Notes under the pieces: generated by a model
Seen by the model: only the letters and a program-made list of their open reading frames with translations
Database searches by the model: none
What the model was told of the DNA's origin: nothing
Assembly: GCA_037043015.1 (NCBI GenBank)
Contig: CM073330.1
Location: 6,714,012 to 6,778,011 of the forward strand
Direction of reading: 5' to 3'
DNA from: Bryum argenteum
Taxonomy: Eukaryota; Streptophyta; Bryopsida; Bryales; Bryaceae
Length of the DNA stretch: 64,000 nucleotides
Shown here: one piece after another, positions 21,240 through 33,089 of the stretch
How the letters are laid out: every line of letters begins with the position of its first letter
Numbering within the stretch: position 1 is the first letter of the stretch
Program-made: the position numbers and the translations under genes

Positions 21240-23568
21240 AATTCATAACTTATTGTAGGAGAGTTCAAAAATGATAATTCCACTTGCTCTATCTATCGAT
21301 CAATGTTCCCCCTGCACAAAGATTGCTTACACTAATAAGATCCATCGTTGAGCCATTATTGAACATCTTAGTACAGTTCAGATGAAATATTGAAATGTTG
21401 AAAACCTACATTTCTAATCAGTTAATGGAGCATCCGTAGACCACAAGAAAATTCAGATACGACACAAATACTAGGACAGCATAGCTTGTCTGCATACCGA
21501 ATTGATCATCTAAATAATAGTTTGTAGACTTGGTATCGGTACAGACATTTGGAATGACGCAGATCTGCATGAAAGTTGAGGCCCAGCAATGAATACAGTA
21601 CGGATATTCGACCGAGTAAGTCAAAACCTCCGGTGTTTCAAACAGACACAATCGGTACAGACGTGTTTTTGAGTGCACCCGATTTCAACAGCTTTCTCAA
21701 TCAAGATACTACGTGTAGTGCTTTTCGTGCCTGTGGGGCCTTCGCTATTGCTGCTGTGGTTGATACTCCTCAAAATTGTACTGTCTAGATCGTAGCTCAA
21801 ATGTAAGGGTCGGTTTACATTATCAATGGTGGAGAAGGCATCCGATCGGTCAATAATGTTTGGCCAAGACATGGCTATCTAAGGCAAATGATGGATGTGT
21901 CGGAGAAGACTTAAAGGTGATAGAATATTTCTTGAGTCTAACTTGACCCGTTGTAGTCTAAACAATTGAAGGAGAAGTCTATTTGAGACCTCCACCACAG
22001 AAGTCCACCGGTGAAAAAAAGTTCACCTAGTGGTGAAGGTTAGGTACTAGGATGGAATAGTTACCATCTTTCCTTACGTGGGACATACTACCAGATCCTT
22101 TGTAAGAGAATTGTGTTTTCGGAAAGTTTTATTTATATATGTATGTAAGTTTTAATATGGAAAAAGTTAAAATCTAAGTGTCAACTAAACGGAACCTAGA
22201 AATTATTAAGTATCTATTTATACACATTCACTTTCAATGCTAACACTAACAACCTACAATAACATGGTGGTTTATATTCTACAATATTACATCAATTTTT
22301 TCTTACTACATATATGATTGAGGATATGTATTATTATGTGAGAAGATGGAAATAATGACCCCTGACATCTTGTAAGCTTGTAAAGTTGTAATCACTTAAC
22401 AGGTATATGATAACTTTGGCTTATTGAGCTTATCTAATTGGATAAAAAATTAAATAAACCTAAATCTCCACCAAGCATAATTGTTGACACACTAATCCTC
22501 TTGCCAACAATACATGCTCGCACAAGAGATCTAAAACAATGAAAGTGAGTACTTTTTTGTTTTTTGTTTTAGTTTGTTGTCCATGATGATAGTGAGGAAT
22601 AATATCTTGGCAAGAGGATTATTGATGATAATAAGAAAGAGCATGATATTATATTCAAGAAATTAGTTCTCTGGAATAGTGATTTCTTCTCCGCTCTCAA
22701 AGGCTGGACAAGAAATCAATGTTTTGCAGAACCCTTTCTCCAAAAAAGTGTTGCCATGTAGATAGCCATGTCACTTTATCATCCATGGAAAGTGTTTGGT
22801 ACCACTTGTGTATTCTTCACCTACTCTAAACACCCACCTGTGAAGAATAGCACTTTCGACTGATCACAATTGAGATTTCTCTTTTTTTTTAAATTTTTTA
22901 TGACTGATGTACTACTTCTGACTCTACCGTAATGTAAACGGGCCCTAATTAAGCTCTCTGATGATATCACTCTAAAATTTTCTGCATGAGTAGGATTGCA
23001 TGTATGGGTAGATTACACAAGTGCATCTAAAGTTGACAGTTTACAGACATGGTGGCCTGGTGGGTGAAGTTGCTAATATGGGTGTACATGTTGGTGTAGT
23101 GGTTTATTTACTCAAATCACCTTCTTATTTATAGAATTTGATCCTGAAATTTTCTAGTTGTGCAAATACATTGCAAATTTGATCATATTTTAGCTTACTG
23201 GAGGTTAAAGGGTTGTTCAAGATAAAAAGGGTTTTACAACTATTTCTTTGATAGCATGACATAAAGAGTGGCGCATTAATTGAAAGAATCATATTGATCA
23301 CCACCACATTGCTATAGTGGAGTGAGTGTATAGTACTCAATCAATAATGAAATATTGCAATAGTGCTCATTCAACCAAGAAACTATTTTATCCAATCATA
23401 AATCTTGGAACACATGAATTTCCCTTGCTAGAGGTCAACAACATCGAAATCCAATTGAACTTTTATAATAAAATCACTACAATAATAGAAAAGAAAGCCT
23501 TAAGGTCCTACGAGCTATACCTTGGAGCCAATACTTTAAATGTTTCTCATCAAACGCACAACTAGACC
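21240..23568. other. intergenic AT-rich DNA, no supported gene
   Basis: Small open frames on both strands around 21420-21870 overlap each other, and neither has a recognisable domain. The rest is AT-rich with many stops. No terminal repeats recognised. Confidence 0.5.
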
Positions 23569-23574
23569 TTAAAT

Positions 23575-24260
23575 GATAAACCTTGTCTGACAATTATCCG
23601 CACAACTCAATCCGACTCCCTCCGTAGAACCTATTCCTACCTCCGTCCGTAGAACCCAGTACAACCCACACTCGTAGAGTCCAACTCCATCCGCAAAACC
23701 CTTGTTAGACCTCAAATCGCAAAACTCTGTCCGACACAAACCCCAAAAACCTGTCCGACCTTGTCCGCAAAACCTTGTCCAAAAACTAGCTGCAAAACTC
23801 TTAAACCGATACCGCAAACACAACACTCCTTTCGACTCCATCTTCTTATCGAAAACTTGTGCAACCCCTATCCTCAACACGACTGTTCAACCTTGTCCAC
23901 CCATCCTACTCCTTTCCGCCCCCTTTGACCATTGTCCGCTCATGTCCGCCTCATGTAACCATCGTCCAACCGTCCAACCATCCAACCATCTACCGACTAC
24001 GGTCCACAACATAATGAACTTCGTCTGTTTCGTCCAAACATCATACAACTATTCCAACCATAACGACCGCTGAACATCATACAACTATTACAACCATAAC
24101 AAACGCCGTTCGTCTCGTCAGACCATCATTTGAGTCTCCTGTACTTCTTCTCACTATCGTCCGACTCCCGTCCGATGACTGCGATCGCAGAACTGCCTGG
24201 CACGTCCACTCTTATGTTGTGATTACTCTCGTCCGCCACTCCATGCTTGAGAATGGTCTG
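23575..24260. repeat. G-poor, TCCG-rich low-complexity tract with a 36-bp tandem duplication
   Basis: The plus strand is rich in C and A and poor in G, with GTCCG, CTCCG, GTCCA and AACC recurring at irregular short intervals, like a decayed minisatellite. Within it, AACATCATACAACTATT and following bases repeat with a 36-bp period at 24037-24105. Long open frames on both strands follow from the composition and are not called as genes. Confidence 0.55.
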
Positions 24261-24957
24261 TCTGCGAGTGAGTAATAATGCTTCTACCTAGTGTAACGAC
24301 AAGTGTGACAACTTACAAGGACTACAATAATATGTCGGGACAATTTGTGCTGCCACATAGGATGCCACACACGCCACATGGTAAATGTCTTACCCCTAAG
24401 TCTACCATTAGAAGAATTTTGGGGTCTAGGAGTGGCCCCAACGACGCTGCTGTGGTCAGCTGTTGTGGTACACTGCCCGGCTGACATGTCGGTTTAGGCA
24501 GTGGTCACCAATGGTGCCACTCATTCTGCATGCATGGGTGCGGCCAATGGCGATTCAGTTTTTGTTCCAGCATAGGACCTACGTGGAAGCACAGTCTCCC
24601 GTACTCACGGGTGCATGGAATAAATTTAATCTGCTTAATGTACACCATGTACCATGGCGGATGCATAAATATTCATTGAGTGTACGTAAAGCCGTTGGAA
24701 ATTCCTTTTTTTAATCCAACCGTAATTGTATTTTAAGCTTTACGGAAGAGCCTAGTCGGCATGAATAGCGACGTGAAGGCGCGGGAGAGGAGATGACAAG
24801 ACAGTTGAAGCGGATACAGTCAGCGGATGACCACATGCAAAGTCATTAGCGCCAAATTTTGAAGTCAGCTCAGGAAGTCGTAGTGCTTCAGCAGCGCATA
24901 ACTTCCCATTGCAACGCTCGGGGCAACGCTTCGCTTATCCGCTGTAGGTTCATTGAA

Positions 24958-26302
24958 ATGGCAACGGTTCGTCGGCCACGGGCGGAGGTGCAATCAATTC
25001 TCATATTCAACGATCAAGATGCGTACGGTCAGTGGATTCCATTGCGATTAGAGGTTAGGAGTTGGGTAACATTGAAGCCTGCATCAAGTGGTCCCTGGGC
25101 AAGAGATTCTCGGAGGTATGGCGATGAAAGCAACGCGGGTGCATGGAAGGCGAAGATCATGGAGTTTCGATGGGATTATAGCACTGTTCGTGACAAAGTG
25201 GTGATGACACTCGATTCCATTTTGGTGCGACATGCATACCAGCGCCGACAGCTTCAACTGAACCCACTGGCTGCAGCTAGCGAGCCCAACGTATGCAACT
25301 ACTTGTATGCCTCTTATTGGGAAGACTGGGTGCCTCCAACATCAGTTTTGGACGTGATATTCGTGTTGCATTATGAGGTTGGCGAGGCAACTCGGAACGG
25401 GAGAGGATACAAGGAATTGATGGCGGATGGAACTTTCTATTTGCGGGCTGTGTATGTGCCTCGGTCTGGGAACGAGTTGTATGGCAGCTTGGAGATGCTT
25501 CCTCTACCGGAACTAACAGATTCTGAGTGGCCTCTCCCTGACATGCACACTTCAGAAGTGTTTCGCAGAAAGTTGGCTATCGACATTGCTGCCGCAATGA
25601 AAGGAGGGACAGGTAGCAGCGCCGTCCATGTCCAGTGGTTTATGCCAGTCCATGTGATGGTGGATTTGTTTGCTTGTGCGGATAGCATACGTAGAACAAA
25701 GTCAATGTACATCTTCAACAAACCGTATGATAAGCTCATGTGTAGCTTGATGGACGCTGGGTGGGACGTGAAGTATGAACGTGGGCAAGATGTCCTGAAG
25801 TGCGAGGTTAACCGCGGCAGCATGAGATTTCGTTACCATTTGGGGCGGCAGATGCTGTATGGTAATTTCCAGTATGTGAGATATAGACGCGTAGAGGGAC
25901 AAACTTGGATAGCCATTGATCAAGCTCATGCAGTGGAGATGGTAAGGACTAGAGTGATATTTGGAGACACTTTGCTCCCGGCAATTGAGGTAGGCAGAAC
26001 ATGGCCTGTGTCACACATACGTAACGAGATTTCAATCATTGTGTCAAGAGACTCTCTTCCGGAGGAGTATGACCTTGTCATTCAACGGCTTGGCCACCTT
26101 GATGCAAAGGTACGCGCTTGGGAGTGTAACGTTGTTTCCTGTAGGCTGCAACATCGTGATGTGCGCATTGCAAATGGATAGACCAAAGTCAAAGCTAACT
26201 TTGTGTTGCTTAATTTTGCAGATAAATGCTCGGCATGAAAAGGTCACGGTGATTGGTGCAGTGCTCGCTAGCAATGGTCTATTCAAAATTGTTCCAGCAT
26301 AG
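24958..26302 (+). CDS. two-exon gene, protein of unknown function (410 aa)
   Basis: Exon 1 runs from ATG at 24958 (GAAATGGCA context; an in-frame ATG at 24859 is possible) to 26109, ending GCAAAG|GTACGC. Exon 2, 26222-26302, starts after TAATTTTGCAG in phase 0 and ends in TAG. The protein is soluble-looking and rich in Arg, Trp and Tyr: MATVRRPRAEV, a WIPLRLEVRSWVTLKP strand-like segment, YWEDWVPPTSVLDVIFVLHYEVGE, HVQWFMPVHVMVDLF, and a final exon VTVIGAVLASNGLFKIVP. No signal peptide, membrane segment, metal-binding cluster or known domain is visible. The clean long frame and a good intron argue for a real gene. It may belong to a repeated family, since similarly unrecognised families surround it. 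Confidence 0.65.
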
Positions 26303-27611
26303 ATAACTTGCTAGAAATTTAAGGCTTCAGCAAAGAGCCATTGTAGACTATGGTTAGTGGTGCCCGAACCTAACACTAGATCACAGAAATAGTGACTTAC
26401 TATTGACATTACTATTTTTGTGAGATTTTACAAGTGTATGAGATTTGTTATTCATTGTTTTGTTTGAAAATTCATCGTGACTAGAGAAATCTTGACTTTT
26501 GTTGTTCTTATACAATGATACAATCTAAAAATCCATAAACATTACCTAGGGAATTGAGAAACATAGAGGTGCTGAAGCACAATCCGTGTTTTTCAATGAC
26601 TATATTGACGTAACTGGGACATATAAAGGATATTCTAAAAATATTTAAGAATGTAATAAGATAATTATGGACATGGATTTGCAAATTGAGCCTCTGTTTA
26701 ATAACATCCGCATTGAGAATCTAAGTACATAATTCAACACTCAAGTGACATGCAAATGAGAATTTGAAACATCCTGTTTTGAAGGGGTTAATACGATGAC
26801 ATGCAATAACATGCAATAGTATGTCTTGGAGTTTTTAGTGCCTTTGAATGATGAGTTTTTCATATAAGTGAATTTTTTCTATTGAAAGTCAACTATAACA
26901 TTTGCCCTTCACATTGATTTTTGAAAAATGTGCTGATCATTGCAGTGACTACTTACGAACTTTATCTGTTTCTTGATACAATCGGATATAGATCAAGCTA
27001 TTAATATTCTTGAAGCGGGCTTTAGTGACTCTCGGCGTAGCTATAGTGACTCTCGACCTAGCATAGAGGATATCATTTGTTTGATTGATTGAACCCGCTT
27101 TCACGCACCAACATCTATATTCTAATGGTGGATGATTTTTACCATTTACCACATACAACTATCATCCATGCATCCATCCATTTTATTTTATTATGAAATC
27201 TTCTATTGCTTAAATACCATTTGTGCGGTCTAGATCTTTGAAACAAATTAATGTGAAATGAAGAAATTACAGAAGTAATATATGTCAAATTTTAATCTTG
27301 CCATAAAAGAGTGATAGACGATTATATGATTCTGCAAAATAATTGAAGACTAAGCAAAATAGTCATCAATAAATAAGCACTGTAAGTAACCGCTAAGTGC
27401 ATACAAATATTGATAATCATGGCATACATTAATATGTCAACAAAGGTGTTTTGCGCTTCTATTTCATTAAGGGGATATTTGCATGATATGCACATTTCAA
27501 TACACTAAGTAGCCAAACACTCTACTGTTGATTCATCTCTCTAGTCAAGAAAAGTATTCTAAGTTCATATTTGTTGGCGTTTAAGTAGCTTAAGTAATGA
27601 ACATGTTTCCT
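26303..27611. other. intergenic AT-rich DNA, no supported gene
   Basis: AT-rich sequence with frequent stops in all frames. It contains a near-direct GTGACTCTCG duplication near 27025-27055. Nothing else was recognised. Confidence 0.5.
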
Positions 27612-29951
27612 TCATGTTGCACAAGTGGGATCTGCTTCTGCTGCTACAGCACTTGCAATGTTCAAGATCTCTTCATAATCTAAAGGTCCAACTTCACGTA
27701 AAATTTCAACTCCTATGTCTCCCTCTGTACAGTCAGGTGGCATTGAGCCAGATGCTGCAACGTTCTCGCCTGTTGAGTTCACATTGGCTTTGACATCGTC
27801 GCCAACTAATACATTTTTGACAACATCATTCGCAGCAACAACTCCTGTCTCACCAGCGCCTGCTTCAACTGTAGTGCCACTTGCTACGTCGTTGCAAACT
27901 TTCAGCTGAAGCCCAGTGTGGCTAACTATCTTGCAAGGCATTGCTCCCAAGTTGACAACGTGTACAACAACGCTTGCTGGACTATCAGCTTCCGCAACAA
28001 TGTAAGTGGCAACTTCAACGTTTGATGCAACCCCCTTCTGTAGTGGGTGACAAGCTCGCTTGGAGGAGGAAAATTTAGAAGATGGCACTTCAAACTTTCG
28101 TTTGGTATTCTGCAGCTTTGTCTCAATGAGACTTAATGGAGGTGCCCATCCTTCTTTGTAGACCGTCGCAGCAGCAACCTCTTCAGAAGCAATGTCGGAC
28201 TTAAAACCCCATTGGCCCATCCATCCTCCAGAAGGCTTAACATCACAGCCAGGACAGCAAGGTTCCGTAGATAAAGCAATCTGAAACAAGCAAATCGGGT
28301 GAAGAAGACATCCGCAAGGGAGGCAGGCAAAAGCCATGTTAGCCCAATAACGTCCGCATCCTACGCATGGAAGGTGTTGTTTCAATGGTACCATTTCCTC
28401 ACAGTTGACAGGAAATGCTGAATAAAACTGTTGTGGGTGGATACAGCTCTCTTGAACAATTATGACGTCAATTTTGGTGCTAATGTTGTTGATGGAATCC
28501 TGCGCATAAAAGCAACTGGGCTCGCAAATCGGTAGTAACTCCGATAAAGTGCTCAATCAGTGGGCCCAAAGTTGACAAATGAGTAGTCACGATGAATAAA
28601 GATCATCCTCCATGAGAGATCGCAGCGTGCATCTACCACCTTTTTGGAGCGATCATCCAAGACCATGTCTTGCTTAGATTGTTGGATCCTTGCAAACTCC
28701 TCCCACTTGGCTTGCTTCGGTGTGCGCCAACTCTTGTTTTGAGTGGTCGGACCATCGTCAACGACATTTCGCATGTTCCAGTTGATCTTTGATTGATAGC
28801 GACTCCGCCTCTATCTTTGAACGTTGCTTCATCAATTGTGCACTTCCCGGACCGTTGACTTCTCGAGTGCCGCCTCTGGTTGTGTTTGAGAGGGCTTCTT
28901 CCCACGATTTGCCGATGCTCCAGTGCAGCCTAGGTGATGTCCGGTGTAGTGGTCCTCCACTTGACCCTTAAGTACTATTGTAGGCTTCGTTGGTAATTTG
29001 CGGAGCGGCGCTTGGTTGACATCTTCTGTAGTGGATGGCTTCGACGAAGATTTTTGGAACACAGTTTTGGTGACATCGTGCTGACGCATGGTACGGTTGG
29101 AACGCGGCCCAGTTCCCTCAGATATTGTCTTCATTGCTGCATTTCTATCTCGTAAGAGCTTGTCAACCACTCCCCTAAACAAGTGCAATATGGCTTGGAT
29201 TTGCTCTCGCAAGCATGGTGGAGTGAACTTCACTGGATTGATGCCAGGATTTCTGAACCGGCTCTACACAAGCATCAACAGAAGTCAAACAGTATTTTAA
29301 AGTCTGCAAATGAACAACTTTGAGCTAACAATGATCGAGATTTAAAATCAGTAAAAGTAAGAAGCACATACTTAGTGGACCAGCTATTTTTGCTCAAGGT
29401 ATCTGCTACAAAAATATGGAACTTACCTTTGCTATCTCAACCGCACCCTCAGCCCAATTTATCTTCCACTTCTTGGATTGAAGCATCAAGCCTCTCACAA
29501 AAGCAGTTCCAAATTCCCCATTGTCTGGGCATGTACCTCCGTAAACGCGTTGATACATCCTTAGTGCTGTAGCAGCAACTTCGTCATCCATAAGCTTAAG
29601 CGGATGGCGGTTCTCATTCCTGTTCAAAGGGTAGGTGCTAGCAATTGCCTCCACAGGGAGATTATGCTCTTCCTTCAAGCGCTTGAATGGGACACCCTTC
29701 ATCGAAAGTCCGCCTATCTCATGGAAGAAGTTCATATTGTAACACGCGGCATCACCAAGCAAAAATGGAGCTACAGTGGTTAAATGCTTCCTCAAATTCT
29801 CTCATATTCCTCCGAAATCAAAAGGCTCAGCCCAAATAGAAGGACTTTGTGAAGCAGAAGTGAGCTCAGGACTTTCATCGCTGCTAATCTCTTCTGAAAT
29901 TTCATCGACTTCTGCCACAGCCACTCTCTGTTGTATCTTAGTTCTACCCAT
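27612..29951 (-). pseudogene. intron-bearing member of the C4HC3 RING-like family, with an in-frame TGA
   Basis: The start is ATG at 29949-29951 (MGRTKIQQRV). FDFGGI, then TGA at 29802-29804, then ENLRKHLTTVAPFLLG aligns residue for residue with FDLTGIPGLLQASMLAVAP of the intact copy at 33085. The exon continues through STYPLNRNENRHPLKLMDD and RMYQRVYGGTCPDNGEFGTAFVRG to EIAK|GTAAGT at 29427. A second exon starts near 29265 (RFRNPGINPVKFTPPCLREQ), matching KNPRKLGPIALRRQ of the paralog. The middle (28560-28900) is open only in shifting frames. The last segment (27612-28550) has the zinc ligands CVGC...CLPCGCLLHPIC...CPGC followed by a Ser/Ala/Val-rich tail absent from the paralogs. Either a pseudogene, or a gene with the stop introduced by sequencing error. 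Function unknown; RING-like folds often act in ubiquitin transfer. Confidence 0.6.
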
Positions 29952-31312
29952 TCTCATGACCTGCTACAGCAAATGTATGGAGGACGCAAATGTAAAGAGT
30001 TGAGCCTAAGCTTGTGCATTAACAAAGGCTCAGAGGTTGAGATTTGAGAATAAAAAGTGTGGGGAACGGCACTTATGGGCTTAATATGGCTTCAAGAGTC
30101 CATGTGTCTAGATGTTTTTTATAATTAAAACTTAGACATCCAGATGGGTCAATTGAATGTACCCTTGATGTCGTAGATTCAATCAGTGAATCTAGTGGGT
30201 ACTTTGATAATCTCTCCCGGACCATTTGGTACATTGCTTTTATCCATCATGATTTTGGTAGGGTTGAAAAATTTACATATACAACAATTTGTACAGTACC
30301 CTCTAACAAGTCTTACAATTCCCTTGTGAGTTCCTACTAAATCTTTTTCCTTATAAACCCATTACGTGTACGTGAAATTGGTCAATGTCCAAAAATAAAT
30401 ACACTAATTTTTGTGAATTAACTAAATTATTCTCTTTATTTCACAAAAATCTATTTAGAAATATGTAATGATTTTTTAACTCATCTGATTGGACTAAATA
30501 GTATGTTACCATGTGATTTTGGGACAAATAATCTATTCAATGGCTAGATTATGAGGGCTCGTAAGAGTAAAGTACAAATTCTTTTAAAGATTATGGTAAA
30601 GAACTTAAATGGTAAAGCATCTTAATTGGGCACTATCTTATATGCATGTAGATTCCACATTATTATGTTGAGAATGACTACCGGGAACCCCATATTTGTT
30701 AAATTGGCCTAATCCCCTTTATATTTGGCCGCACAATATTTAAATAAATGCACTAAAAAGAAGCATAGTGAGGGTCCTTAATACAATGGTAATGGAATAG
30801 AAATACTTCTAGTTCCTATACTTAGTTTTAATCTAAATATCTACATGGCATTTTATTCATTTATGCTAAAGATAGATAGATAGATAGAAACTCCGGCCCC
30901 TTTCTAAGGGGCCGGCATGAATGAAATGTTCGTTCGTAATGCTAATGTCCTGATGGCCACCGGACAAGGAGAAATTTGAACTGTTTATGCTAAACACACT
31001 ATTTCACGTCGCCAACATAACAGGGATTGGCCAATTCAACGAATATGGTGTTTGGGGTTATATAGTTTTGTTGTCCAAGTGCTAACCCTTTGACATACCA
31101 TAAGTTACTAGTTCTTCATGTACTAAAATGAGCAAACAGTCGGAAGTTGAAAAAAACAAGTTGAAAAAAACACCAAAAAAAATTGGTTGATATTCTACTT
31201 GCTTGATTCCATGGATTTTAGGTTATTGGGACATGACTTTTTCAACTAAAAAATCAAATAAAATTACTTCAAAAAATTCACTAGATTAATGTGACAAGAT
31301 TAATGTCACATG
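29952..31312. other. intergenic AT-rich DNA with a GATA run and a GC hairpin
   Basis: It holds (GATA)4 at 30871-30887, the hairpin at 30893-30915 and the dispersed repeat copy at 31183-31280. No gene is supported. Confidence 0.6.
30893..30915. repeat. perfect 10-bp GC-rich inverted repeat with TCT loop
   Basis: CCGGCCCCTT, TCT, AAGGGGCCGG sits in otherwise AT-rich DNA directly after a GATA run. It could be a transposon end or a structure-forming site. It is isolated; no partner element was found. Confidence 0.7.
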
Positions 31313-31535
31313 TAATTGGAAACTAAAACTAGTCTCAATCCCTAGTTCCCTACAATAAAACTCCAACTTGATCAGATTACCCAATACCAGTTATCACCTG
31401 TCACTATGATACACTACATGATATTCAAAGATTCAAAATATAGGCAACCATCTTAATATCAAAATAACCACGGTGAATCAAAAATTTAAAAAAAAAGAAA
31501 AAAAGAAAAAAAAAAAATGAGCTATCTTCCATCAT

Positions 31536-32506
31536 CATCAGGAAACTGCGGGCTTAGGTATTCCGTATATAATCAGTACTCTTCCCATATAGAAAAAACG
31601 GCTGCGGAGTGATATATACTTCCCATATGGAAACTGTATTACAACTGTCTTCCAACGGGACCCATATAGTTTCCATACAAGCTAATCAATAGGATTCTTA
31701 TATGGTATTCAGCATACTTTCCGTATGGTTCAATTACGTTTGTAGTAATGTAGCTGTCTCATATCTTACACAAAATCTGCATTATCTTAATATATTTAAG
31801 GGGATGTAAGATATATTAGAATTGTAAATTACATCAAAAACTTTGCTAGTCTGTGTAGTGAACTGGCTTCCAGGATCTGTCGTGTCACCACTTGGAATCG
31901 ATCCCTCAACCTCAAACATCCCACTCTCACGCCCTCAGCTGCACCACCCGCACCCAATCTTCCAATTTGCACCTAATCCACTGCGGTACATCGCATGCAC
32001 ATTTGGGGGACAAGAATTAAAGTATACACCGCTGGAATAGAAGAATTTTAACTTAAAAGATTACTTAGCCTTGAACCTATATGGTTGGGTATCAATTTAG
32101 TCTCAAAAATCATATATGTTTAGTATAAAAACTAGTATGGCTTTGAGACAGAAACTATATTGAATCAATATGGTAACTCCAACAAACTATTAATACTAAT
32201 TTTGTATAAGAACCATACTAGAACCATTGCAAGTACTACTCAAGTAAACAAACCATATTGATGTAGACCCATATAAAAGCAATATTAGCTCTAAAGCAAT
32301 ACAACTTCATGATGGTTCTTATACGGTGACAATTCCCATATGGATACCTTATTAATCGATCTCATTGTTAGAAACCATTGGCATGTTTTCGAGTATTGGC
32401 TTGGTACAGACTCGATCTGATCCCCATATGGGACTCATACATCATCCATATGGATGAAAGTTGTACGAAAAATATACATAATTAGTCGCCTCCCAGTTTC
32501 CTGATG
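31536..32506. mobile_element. 971-bp non-autonomous element nested in the left arm, TIR CATCAGGAAACTG
   Basis: It begins CATCAGGAAACTG and ends CAGTTTCCTGATG, a perfect 13-bp inverted repeat. It interrupts a sequence that is continuous in the right arm (CCATCAT then AGCCGATTTAAGAG), leaving AT on both sides. The interior is AT-rich with repeated CATATGG/CCATATG-type words and only a 65-codon open frame (31843-32040), so it does not encode a transposase. Confidence 0.75.
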
Positions 32507-33034
32507 ATAGCATTTAAGAGATTGCAGTTGACCGAAAGTTGACCACAGTTGACCACTAGTCACATGTTCACCTCGCAATCATTGAGGCTTACATGGAATT
32601 GGTGATTGTTTCTGTGCATTGGAGGTCATTCTAGTTTCAACCGGCCGTGACTGATCTGATAGTTTTAAGTACAGAGATGAGGAAGTATCAATCAAACCTT
32701 TGTGTAGCGAAATTCGATGAGATTCTGATACATATACTTAAAAACAGAATTATTTTGATAGTTTACCTGTACATTAAGCTAGGCACATGCACTTCTGATT
32801 ACTATCTCAAACCTTAAGCACATTTGAAGGACGTCTAATTGTCTTAACTGAGTGTAAATGGCTAAAGAGTGGGGAAGGTGGAGAGTATGAGAGTCTAACT
32901 CTGGATTCACCCCTTCAGTTTAAGGTGAGATTTTCACCAGTTTTCGGCCTTATTATGCATGCACAGCTTTGGTTAAGCGGCTCTGCTTGGTCCTAGTTAC
33001 CGCATCACTTGTCACTGAATTTCAACATGCAAAT

Positions 33035-33089
33035 TATAGAAGATAGAAACTAAGAATTACTGAATCACTTGGAGTTTCTATCTTCTATA
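33035..33089. repeat. 17-bp inverted repeat overlapping the stop codon of the 33085 gene
   Basis: TATAGAAGATAGAAACT (33035-33051) and AGTTTCTATCTTCTATA (33073-33089) are perfect complements around a 21-base loop. The TAG stop of the minus-strand gene (33085-33087) lies inside the second arm. It could form a stem at the mRNA 3' end and act in 3' end formation or stability. Confidence 0.7.

Larger units (their letters stand above)
12030..21240. repeat. tandem segmental duplication, about 4.2-kb unit, two copies
   Basis: Unit 1 spans about 12030-16140 and unit 2 about 16170-21240. Matching landmarks are the two Neprosin genes (offset exactly 4192 bp), their promoters and signal-peptide exons, the motif GAGTGATCAAACATATGGTA (15825; 20066 with one change), and the tail AGGTACATAATAGCTT (about 16050 and 21125). 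Unit 2 is longer because of extra DNA at about 20085-20660 and the MITE at 20673-20933. Non-coding flanks differ by several percent with indels, whereas the catalytic exons are nearly identical. Confidence 0.85.

Noticed and set aside
23702..24073. Open frame of 123 codons in the C-rich tract
   Set aside because: Low-complexity translation driven by the G-poor composition; frames are open on the other strand as well.
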